DNA of 36,048 nt from Anaerolineaceae bacterium UBA6073. Lineage in GTDB: Bacteria > Chloroflexota > Anaerolineae > Anaerolineales > Anaerolineaceae. The notes under the pieces were generated by a model. It ran no database searches and was not told where the DNA came from. It saw only the letters and a program-made list of their open reading frames with translations. Location: contig DIXT01000031.1 in NCBI GenBank assembly GCA_002436085.1, positions 1 through 36,048 of the forward strand, given 5' to 3'. The translations under genes and the position numbers were made by a program. Below, piece after piece: positions 1 to 6,157 of this stretch (the first letter of the stretch is position 1; every line of letters starts with the position of its first letter).

Positions 1-42
1 AGTCAAATTTGATACTGTAACTCAACACCCTCTGTTTTTTTC

Positions 43-63
43 TTGACAAATGCGGGTTATAAT
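43..63 (+). promoter_or_regulatory. Possible promoter of the ABC ATPase gene
   Basis: A perfect TTGACA lies at 43-48 and a perfect TATAAT at 58-63, but only 9 bases separate them, too close to act together as a normal sigma-70 promoter. The TATAAT alone is well placed for a start near base 70, giving a leader of about 30 bases before the RBS. Its own -35 would fall in a T-run at 35-40. The TTGACA may be chance, or part of an overlapping promoter. Confidence 0.4.
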
Positions 64-99
64 AAACTCACTATACCCGTTCAGATTGGAGGAAAAATT

Positions 100-1209
100 A
101 TGGCAAGTGTAACGTACGATCATGTTTGGAAAAAGTATGGCGATGTTGTAGCTGTGCAAGATCTTCATCTTGCAATCGAGGATAAAGAATTCCTCGTTCT
201 CGTTGGTCCATCCGGCTGTGGTAAGACGACGGCCCTGCGCTGTCTGGCTGGTTTGGAAGAAATCACTCAAGGTGAAGTAAAAATTGGCGACCAGGTCGTC
301 AATGATGTCGCCCCCAAAGACCGTGACATTGCCATGGTTTTCCAAAGCTATGCGCTCTATCCGCACATGTCAGTCTATGACAACATGGCCTTCGGTCTGA
401 AACTGCGCAAAATGCCCAAGGATGAAATCGACCGCCGCGTAAAAGAATCCGCCCAGATCCTCGGTATTGAAGGTTTCCTCAAGCGCAAACCAAAGGAACT
501 CTCCGGCGGCCAACGCCAGCGCGTGGCGGTAGGCCGCGCCATCGTGCGCGAACCGAAAGTGTTCCTGTTCGACGAACCGCTTTCCAACCTGGATGCCAAG
601 CTGCGCGTCCAGACCCGTGCTGAACTCAGCAAACTGCACAAAAACCTGCAGACGACCTTTATCTACGTGACGCATGACCAAACCGAAGCCATGACAATGG
701 CAACCCGCATTGCCGTCATGAGCAAGGCCAGGCTGCAGCAGCTGGATACCCCCCAGAACCTGTATGATCACCCCGCCAACCTGTTCGTGGCTGGCTTTAT
801 TGGCTCCCCTGCCATGAACTTCTTCAAGGGCAAGCTGGTTCAGTCCGACGGCCACTTCGTCGCCGATCTGGGCTCCTTCAGCGTCAAACTGCCGGATCAG
901 GACAAGGAACGCTACGCAAGTGCCCTCGATAAAGACATCATCTTCGGCATCCGCCCTGAAGATATCCACAATCCGCTGTACGCGCCGCCCGGCATTATCG
1001 CCGAAAAGGTCAATGTCAAAGTGGACGTTACCGAGCTCATGGGTAACGAAATCTTCCTGTACCTCGTCAACGGCGAACACAACTTTATTGCCCGGGTTGA
1101 CCCTCGCACAACCGCGCGCTTTGGCGATGAGATGCAGGTTGTCTTCAATATGGACAACTACCACATCTTTGACCCAAGCCTGGACCCCGAGAATCCTCCG
1201 GTAATCTAG
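100..1209 (+). CDS. Sugar ABC transporter ATP-binding protein (UgpC/MsmK type)
   Basis: Cytoplasmic ATPase that powers carbohydrate import through an ABC transporter of the MsmK/UgpC/MalK class. The 369-residue protein has all the nucleotide-binding motifs: Walker A GPSGCGKT (36-43), Q-loop FQSY (81-84), signature LSGGQ (134-138), Walker B VFLFDEP (154-160) and H-loop His192. A C-terminal TOBE-like regulatory region (about 235-369) is typical of this subfamily. The start at 100 has GGAGG at 88-92, seven bases upstream; an in-frame ATG at 43 lies upstream of the likely promoter element. No permease or binding-protein gene follows, and a strong terminator comes directly after. It is therefore probably a stand-alone ATPase that may serve several sugar transporters, as MsmK does in streptococci. 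The substrate cannot be told from sequence. Confidence 0.93.
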   Translation: MASVTYDHVWKKYGDVVAVQDLHLAIEDKEFLVLVGPSGCGKTTALRCLAGLEEITQGEVKIGDQVVNDVAPKDRDIAMVFQSYALYPHMSVYDNMAFGLKLRKMPKDEIDRRVKESAQILGIEGFLKRKPKELSGGQRQRVAVGRAIVREPKVFLFDEPLSNLDAKLRVQTRAELSKLHKNLQTTFIYVTHDQTEAMTMATRIAVMSKARLQQLDTPQNLYDHPANLFVAGFIGSPAMNFFKGKLVQSDGHFVADLGSFSVKLPDQDKERYASALDKDIIFGIRPEDIHNPLYAPPGIIAEKVNVKVDVTELMGNEIFLYLVNGEHNFIARVDPRTTARFGDEMQVVFNMDNYHIFDPSLDPENPPVI

Positions 1210-1230
1210 CCCATAAAATACATAAGACGT

Positions 1231-1260
1231 AAGGCTGCCTTCTTTAGGCAGCCTTTTTTA
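1231..1260 (+). terminator. Rho-independent terminator after the ABC ATPase
   Basis: A perfect 10-bp stem (AAGGCTGCCT at 1231-1240 with AGGCAGCCTT at 1246-1255) has a five-base loop and ends in a T-run at 1254-1259. It begins 21 bases after the stop codon. Confidence 0.9.
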
Positions 1261-1404
1261 TTGAACAAGTGTTGCTGTATTTAAGAAACTCGAGATTATT
1301 AAGCCTGCTTAGCAAGTATGCGGCTGGTTCTCCTTCCCAGTCAGCATGTATAGTTGGTCTCCTAAGCCAGCGGTAAGTTCAGGTTAACCTCAATCGTCTC
1401 GGGC

Positions 1405-2082
1405 TCAGTCCGCTTCTCGTCTGACGCCCTTGGTAATCCAGAGCAGAAAGCCGGCTGCCAATAGCACCATTAGCCCTACCAACAGAAACGCGTCGCGCCA
1501 GAAGACCAGCGGGAACAGTCGGATGAGCGTGTCATTCTGGTAAAAAAGCCAGGTCCCTTGCGTAAAAAACAGGCGGTGAAAGCGGTCAAAGAGCGTGTCA
1601 AAACTAATCGCGGTCATCACCACTATGAAGGCAATCAGACCTATGGACAGCCATGCGCCAGTCCGGAGAGACTTACCCAACTTACGCCAACTGCCCATCG
1701 CCGCGAACCACACGCACAGCGCAAAAGCCGCCCCTAAAAGCCCATACCAGATTGTCAACGCAGTTTTCACAACAGCTTTAACATCTTCCATGTGGCTGAG
1801 TTCTTCCGCCCGGTAGAGCGCCTTGCCATCCGGGAAGCGAAGATCCGCCAGGTAGTCGATTTCCGCGTCGTTCACCAGGTAGTTCACCGCGTACGCGGAC
1901 CACTGTTTGCGCTCCGCTTGGGTAAAGCCAAAGGAATCCTCCGGAAAGCCTGGCCTCCCATATTCCAGCGCTGGAAATTGCGGGGTCATAATCAACCGGA
2001 CCGCCCCCATAAGCAGAATAAACGGCAGTATCACAGCCAGCAGCGCCCCGAGGGTCTTATCCAATGTCGATTTCATACTCAC
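1405..2082 (-). CDS. TIGR01906/DUF1461-type integral membrane protein
   Basis: Membrane protein of unknown function, about 225 residues. It shows an N-terminal membrane segment (about 10-31), a soluble loop of about 80 residues, then segments near 110-132, 143-163 and 193-217. The loop and the late LFPLVFWRD motif fit the TIGR01906 (DUF1461) family; the assignment is from memory of the family pattern. The GTG start at 2082 overlaps the stop of the upstream gene by four bases (GTGA), a sign of translational coupling. An ATG at 2076, preceded by AAGGAG at five bases, is an equally good start and would remove two residues. It forms a two-gene minus-strand unit with the spermidine-synthase-like gene. 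No function is assigned. Confidence 0.75.
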   Translation of the reverse strand: MSMKSTLDKTLGALLAVILPFILLMGAVRLIMTPQFPALEYGRPGFPEDSFGFTQAERKQWSAYAVNYLVNDAEIDYLADLRFPDGKALYRAEELSHMEDVKAVVKTALTIWYGLLGAAFALCVWFAAMGSWRKLGKSLRTGAWLSIGLIAFIVVMTAISFDTLFDRFHRLFFTQGTWLFYQNDTLIRLFPLVFWRDAFLLVGLMVLLAAGFLLWITKGVRREAD

Positions 2083-3665
2083 TCCTTATCCCCTCCCAAA
2101 AGGAAGGTAATTACCAGCCGGTTGGTCATGAATTCAATCGGCGCTTTGTCATCCGTAAAGATCATATCAGCGAAGTGCGTTTCTGCTCTGCCGCCTTGCG
2201 TGATGGCCATGATTTGCCCGAGCGGTGAATTGACCCCGGGCGCGTTCAGAAGCTTCAGATTCCGGTCAAAGGCCTCCCAGGAAGCCAGCGGATTCCTGGC
2301 GGCGAACAGAATGGTGTTGTAAGAATCCGGCAGGTCGGTGATAAAAACCGCCGGGAAAGCCTGCGCGACCGTCGCGCTGAGCGTGTCCACAAGTGAACGG
2401 TCCTGCGCGCTCCTGCCGATGTTGATGACCATCACGCCGTCCTCGGAGAGTTTTTCGTATACCAGCGTGAAAAATTCCCGCGTTACCAGATGCGCCGGGA
2501 TATACGGCGGGCGGTAGGCGTCCACGCTGATGATGTCGTACGCGCCGTCCGAATGCGCCAAACCCCAACGGGCATCCTCAGTGTAAACAGTCAGCCCGGG
2601 CAAGTCCATCCCAAACCACTTGCGACCGACTTCCACAATTTCCGGGTCAATCTCAAATCCGTCCACCTGCGCCTGCGGGTAGACCACGCTGGCCTGGCGC
2701 GCGCTTGTGCCGGCAGCCAGACCCAACAGCGCGATGCGCTCCACGTCCGCGGTTGTGACCGACGGGTTAAAGAACGGCGCAACCAGCACCTGATCCCAGG
2801 GACCGGAGAAGAAGTACTCTGTGGGATGGTATATGGAATGCACGCCCTGGCCTTCATTCAGGCGCAAAAAGCGAAAGCCGCCCTCTTCCAGCACCTGGAT
2901 ATAGTTGTAGGCGGACTCAGTTTCGTAGACCAGCCCCGGTGTGCGCTTGTCGTTCCCGCGCAAGCCCAGAAAAGATAGCACCACGAGCAGCGCGCCCAGC
3001 AGCAGGAAAAGCAAGCCTTGCCGCCGCGCGCCAACTGACCAAAGCCCCAGGATGGCAGCTAGGAGCAGCACAGCGCTGACCAGGATGAAGGTGCGATAGG
3101 TGCCGACCCAGGGGATGAGCACCAAGACCGTCAGAAATGTGCCTAAAAAAGAACCCAGCGTGGAAATCGCGGTGAGTTTGCCGGAGATTCTGCCGGTTCT
3201 GTCCGTGCTGGAAATCAGGAGTTTAAGCGCAAAGGGCGTCACCATCCCTAAAAGGATGACCGGGATGGAGAAAAGCAGGAGGACAGTAGTGAAAGCGCCA
3301 GCGAGCACGCCCAGATTGAGCGCGTCAAAAGCCTCGGCGGCAGCCCGCAATACCGGGCGCGAGAGCAGCGGTACCAACCCTGCCCCAAGCGCAGCCCAGG
3401 CGAGCACGCTGTAGTAGACGCGCGCTGAAGGAGTTTTATCCGCAAGCCTGCCGCCCAGCCAGTTGCCGAGCGTGAGGTATACCAGCACCAAGCCGATGAC
3501 TACCGCCCAGACGATGTTGCTGGTGCCGAATACGTTGCCCAGCAGCCGCGACGCGCCGAACTCCACCGCCATGGTCACCGCGCCGGCCAGGAAGACAGTT
3601 GCGGTTAGAGCGGCGGTGCGCTTGTTTTTGGAGATTGCGGGGTTGGGGGTTGGGGGTTCTGGCAT
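2079..3665 (-). CDS. Fused membrane domain / spermidine-synthase-like protein
   Basis: Protein of 528 residues from the chosen start. The N-terminal part holds six to seven hydrophobic helices resembling a half-transporter (MFS-like). The C-terminal part is a Rossmann-fold domain of the spermidine synthase class, with a nucleotide-binding loop near GLAAGTSAR, an acidic EID after the second strand and a DAY motif where polyamine synthases carry substrate-binding acids. Members of this fused family are common in bacteria, but few have proven aminopropyltransferase activity, so the substrate is open. The start at 3665 (MPEPP) is preferred because TATAAT lies exactly six bases before it, implying a leaderless mRNA. 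An ATG at 3713 would add 16 residues, but it has no RBS and lies upstream of that -10. Coupled to the TIGR01906 gene. Confidence 0.8.
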   Translation of the reverse strand: MPEPPTPNPAISKNKRTAALTATVFLAGAVTMAVEFGASRLLGNVFGTSNIVWAVVIGLVLVYLTLGNWLGGRLADKTPSARVYYSVLAWAALGAGLVPLLSRPVLRAAAEAFDALNLGVLAGAFTTVLLLFSIPVILLGMVTPFALKLLISSTDRTGRISGKLTAISTLGSFLGTFLTVLVLIPWVGTYRTFILVSAVLLLAAILGLWSVGARRQGLLFLLLGALLVVLSFLGLRGNDKRTPGLVYETESAYNYIQVLEEGGFRFLRLNEGQGVHSIYHPTEYFFSGPWDQVLVAPFFNPSVTTADVERIALLGLAAGTSARQASVVYPQAQVDGFEIDPEIVEVGRKWFGMDLPGLTVYTEDARWGLAHSDGAYDIISVDAYRPPYIPAHLVTREFFTLVYEKLSEDGVMVINIGRSAQDRSLVDTLSATVAQAFPAVFITDLPDSYNTILFAARNPLASWEAFDRNLKLLNAPGVNSPLGQIMAITQGGRAETHFADMIFTDDKAPIEFMTNRLVITFLLGGDKE

Positions 3666-3671
3666 GCCCCA

Positions 3672-3677
3672 ATTATA
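3672..3677 (-). promoter_or_regulatory. -10 element, probable leaderless promoter
   Basis: TATAAT on the minus strand, then TGGGGC and ATG (3665). Transcription starting about seven bases after the -10 would begin at the start codon. No good -35 is visible. Confidence 0.5.
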
Positions 3678-3777
3678 GCGGGGTTTGGGGGTAGGGTTTC
3701 GCGCGTTTGCCATATGCAGAGGGTATGTTCGCTCCTGGGTCTAGAATTTTTGGTTGTCGTGATCCCGAATTATTGTT

Positions 3778-3806
3778 GTCATTCTGAGCCGGAGGCGAAG
3801 AATCTT
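3778..3806 (+). repeat. 29-bp dispersed hairpin repeat, copy 1
   Basis: The core (3781-3803) folds as ATTCT-GA-GCC, loop GGA, GGC-GA-AGAAT. The outer 5-bp and inner 3-bp stems pair perfectly and enclose a tandem GA/GA mismatch. It is identical to the copy at 4019-4047. It resembles short intergenic repeats of the CATTCTGAG...GAAGAATC type scattered in many bacterial genomes (from memory, not searched). Confidence 0.85.
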
Positions 3807-3870
3807 TGCATATACAAGATCCTTACCCAGTACACTTCGTGTCACTGCGGCCTGTCCTTGTGTGGGGATC

Positions 3871-3927
3871 AGGATAACAAACTAAGGACAGGATAACAAA
3901 CTATGGACAGGATGACAAGCTAAGCGC
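3871..3927 (+). repeat. Three-copy 19-bp tandem repeat
   Basis: Three back-to-back 19-base units at 3871-3889, 3890-3908 and 3909-3927. Each begins AGGATAACAA or AGGATGACAA and ends near AAGGAC, ATGGAC or AAGCGC. Units 1 and 2 differ at one base; unit 3 is more diverged. There are no spacers, so it is not a CRISPR. Confidence 0.8.
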
Positions 3928-4018
3928 AGAAGTCAGCGATGCTTGCTTTTGTCTTCTCTACAGCACTTCACGTAAGGACCAACAGACAACTTTTACCACG
4001 TCATTAAACAACAATCTC

Positions 4019-4047
4019 GTCATTCTGAGCCGGAGGCGAAGAATCTT
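4019..4047 (+). repeat. 29-bp dispersed hairpin repeat, copy 2
   Basis: Identical over 29 bases to the copy at 3778-3806, in the same orientation and 241 bp away. The identity, against diverged sequence between the copies, suggests recent spread or conversion. Confidence 0.85.
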
Positions 4048-4186
4048 ATTCCGCCTGTTAGCGAAGGTCTCCTGACCGAGCGAAGCTCACACGCAGCGTA
4101 CCAAGCGAGAGCTTTGATAAAAAGCCTCCCACAATGGAAGACCTGCAAGTCACAGTTCTTGCACGGGCAGGAGACCATGCAAGCAC

Positions 4187-4220
4187 AAAAAAAAGAGGTT
4201 GACCATTCCGGTCAACCTCT
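4187..4220 (-). terminator. Rho-independent terminator after tRNA-Gln
   Basis: A perfect 11-bp stem (AGAGGTTGACC at 4194-4204 with GGTCAACCTCT at 4210-4220) with a five-base loop, followed on the minus strand by eight T's. It begins four bases beyond the tRNA and would also end any read-through from rodA. Confidence 0.93.
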
Positions 4221-4224
4221 CAGG

Positions 4225-4295
4225 CTGGGGGCAAAGGAGTCGAACCTCTACATACAGATTCAGAGTCTGCTGTCCTGCCATTAGACGAGCCCCCA
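4225..4295 (-). tRNA. tRNA-Gln (anticodon CUG)
   Basis: A 71-base cloverleaf on the minus strand. The 7-bp acceptor stem is TGGGGGC (4295-4289) with GCCCCCA (4232-4226). The anticodon arm is GCAGA-CTCTGAA-TCTGT, giving anticodon CTG, which reads CAG (glutamine). The T arm carries GGTTCGACTCC. The discriminator base is G and no 3' CCA is encoded, so CCA must be added by the nucleotidyltransferase. It lies downstream of rodA with its own promoter upstream. Confidence 0.95.
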
Positions 4296-4308
4296 CTATC
4301 AAAAACCT

Positions 4309-4337
4309 ATTTTACCAGCAATTTTCCAGGCTTACAA
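4309..4337 (-). promoter_or_regulatory. Promoter of tRNA-Gln
   Basis: On the minus strand, TTGTAA (4337-4332) is followed after exactly 17 bases by TAAAAT (4314-4309), with an extending TGG just before the -10. The -10 ends 13 bases before the tRNA. The promoter sits in the 57-base gap after rodA. Confidence 0.7.
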
Positions 4338-4352
4338 GGGCAAAACCAGCTT

Positions 4353-5468
4353 TTAATTCGGCCGCTGCTCCGAGCGCATGCGCACGCTCTGCACCAGCCC
4401 AATACCCATCAGCAAGGTCACTAACGAGCTGCCGCCGTAGCTGATGAACGGCAGGGTCAGCCCGGTCACCGGCAGCAAGCGCAGATTCACCCCTACGTTC
4501 ACCAGAGTCTGGAACGCCATCAGCACCCCGAAGCCGTAGGCAATCAGGGCGCCGTACGCGTCCGGCGCTCTGGCCGCGATACTAAAACAGCGGTAAATCA
4601 CAAACATCAGCAAGAGCAGCACAACCACAGTCCCGACGAAGCCAAACTCGTGCGCGAGCACCGAGAAAATGAAATCGTTGTGGCGGATCTTGAGAAAACG
4701 CAGCTGCACCTGCGAGCCCTGCCCGTAACCCTGTCCAAACCAGCTGCCGGACCCGATGCTGATGAGCGCCTGGTCCACGTTGTAGGTATCGCCATAGCGC
4801 GCGTTTTCGTCCGGATTGATGAAGGTAGTGATGCGCGCCTTCTGGTAGTCCGCCATAAAGGGGAAATCGAGCGCTGCAAACAGCCCCAGCAGCACAATCA
4901 TCACGCCGGCAAAAATCAGGATGTTTTTCGTCTTCCAGCCGCTAATCCACAACATGGCGAACCAAATGACCATTATCACGATAGAAGTGCTTAAATTTGG
5001 CTGCAGAATGATCCAAATGACAATCCCGCCGGTCAACAGCAAGCTCTGGCCGACGGTCTTCCATTCATCGATGTTGGTAATTTTACCGGCGAAGAATTGC
5101 GCCAGCGCCATAATGATGACGATTTTCGCCAGTTCTGCCGGCTGGATAGCCTCCGTGCCGATTGTAAGCCAGCGTGCTGCGCCGAACCGCGCCGCGCCGG
5201 TCACAAAGACCAGAATGAGGAAAGCCGCGACGACAATGTAAAAAGGTCGGGTGAGCACCAGCCAGATTTTGTAGTCCAGCCCGGCGAAGATAAACAGCGC
5301 CGCAAGCCCGATAATCAGGAACACGGTTTGCCGCTGGGGATGGTTCGCCAGGGTTGGGTTGCCCGCGATAGCCGAGCTGATCAATGCCACACCAAATATC
5401 GACAGGAATAACACTGCCGCGAACAAAGGAAAATCAAAATTCTGCCACTGCTGTCTGGTTGTAATCAT
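4353..5468 (-). CDS. rodA: Rod-shape peptidoglycan polymerase RodA (SEDS family)
   Basis: SEDS-family glycosyltransferase that polymerises lipid II into glycan strands for sidewall growth, working with its partner PBP2. The 371-residue protein has about ten membrane helices. The conserved region GAARWLTIGTEAIQPAELAKI and the C-terminal PFISYGGSSL...GLVQSV are hallmarks of the RodA/FtsW family. RodA rather than FtsW is chosen because the gene ends an mreBCD-PBP2 operon. The ATG overlaps the minC stop by four bases (ATGA). No terminator follows; the next elements are the tRNA-Gln promoter, the tRNA and its terminator. Confidence 0.93.
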   Translation of the reverse strand: MITTRQQWQNFDFPLFAAVLFLSIFGVALISSAIAGNPTLANHPQRQTVFLIIGLAALFIFAGLDYKIWLVLTRPFYIVVAAFLILVFVTGAARFGAARWLTIGTEAIQPAELAKIVIIMALAQFFAGKITNIDEWKTVGQSLLLTGGIVIWIILQPNLSTSIVIMVIWFAMLWISGWKTKNILIFAGVMIVLLGLFAALDFPFMADYQKARITTFINPDENARYGDTYNVDQALISIGSGSWFGQGYGQGSQVQLRFLKIRHNDFIFSVLAHEFGFVGTVVVLLLLMFVIYRCFSIAARAPDAYGALIAYGFGVLMAFQTLVNVGVNLRLLPVTGLTLPFISYGGSSLVTLLMGIGLVQSVRMRSEQRPN

Positions 5469-6145
5469 TCGCTTTTCTTCTTAAAGGACGGTTCAACGCT
5501 GATTGCTCCGTCGCGTCTGGTGATCAAAATTCCAAAGGTCTTGCGCAGTTTTCGCGGGAATTCAACTGCTTCACCGCTGATAAAGACTGACCCGCCGCCC
5601 AATTTCAGGATATTCACTGCACAATCAGGTTCTCCTGCGCAGCCCGCCCGCAAAATGCCGTCGAGGCGCCCCCACACCGCCGCGCTGCCGGAGCAAATCA
5701 CCTCCGCCCCTTCGGGCAGGTCTGAAAACAGCGCCAGGTTTCCATCAACGATCAACTTTTCGGCATCCTCAAGCGCACGGTCGATCCACACAACCCGACC
5801 GCCCGGCTCTGGCTCGGGAGGGGCAGCTTTCGTGTGTTCATCCCCTTCAATCTCGGAAGGGAGGCCAAACGTGCGGCCGGATTCCAGCGTAACGGCCGAA
5901 CTGGAAAGCACCGCGCGCAGGCATATCCCCTCATCCGCCAGATCCCGCAAGAGCTTGTCCAGGTTTTCCTCGCTCCAGTCCGTTCCACCCAGGTCCAGGG
6001 CAATCCTGCCGCCTTTAAAAAAGCGCTCCTGGCTTTGAATGCGGGAGATGAGCATATCACGCTGCTGATACCACGGTGCATCCGGAAGCACGACCAACAC
6101 CCCACCCCGTATTCCACGTACCAACAACTCAGTCCGCTTGGTCAT
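5465..6145 (-). CDS. minC: Septum-site determining protein MinC
   Basis: Inhibitor of FtsZ assembly that keeps division away from the poles. The 226-residue protein has an N-terminal domain (about 1-95), an acidic Pro/Glu linker (about 97-115) and a C-terminal beta-helix domain (about 120-200). The latter shows the family pattern: DGNLALFSDLPEGAEVICSG, then AVWGRLDGILRAGC and an ILKLGGG turn. It sits between PBP2 (12-base gap) and rodA (ATGA overlap). Classic MinC acts with the membrane ATPase MinD, but no minD or minE is in the window. The C-terminal motif is somewhat degenerate compared with the usual GxLRGxAxAG, so its partner contacts could differ. Confidence 0.8.
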   Translation of the reverse strand: MTKRTELLVRGIRGGVLVVLPDAPWYQQRDMLISRIQSQERFFKGGRIALDLGGTDWSEENLDKLLRDLADEGICLRAVLSSSAVTLESGRTFGLPSEIEGDEHTKAAPPEPEPGGRVVWIDRALEDAEKLIVDGNLALFSDLPEGAEVICSGSAAVWGRLDGILRAGCAGEPDCAVNILKLGGGSVFISGEAVEFPRKLRKTFGILITRRDGAISVEPSFKKKSE

Positions 6146-6157
6146 TCCACAGCTCGA

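Larger units (their letters stand above)
3714..4186. other. Gene-free, repeat-rich intergenic region
   Basis: About 470 bases with no credible gene. It holds two identical 29-bp hairpin repeats, a 19-bp tandem array and AT-rich filler. Short open frames here (for example 3714-3896) lack an RBS and run through the repeats, so they are not called. A partial hairpin (GGTC, four bases, GACC) lies near 4066-4077. Confidence 0.7.

Noticed and set aside
370..1164. 264-residue minus-strand open frame antisense to the ABC ATPase
   Set aside because: No RBS or family features; the plus frame encodes a fully conserved ATPase, so this is a high-GC shadow.
3714..3896. 60-residue open frame in the intergenic region
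   Set aside because: It runs through the hairpin repeat and tandem array, and has no RBS or family features.
3871..3927. CRISPR-like array
   Set aside because: The 19-base units are contiguous, with no spacers and no cas genes nearby.
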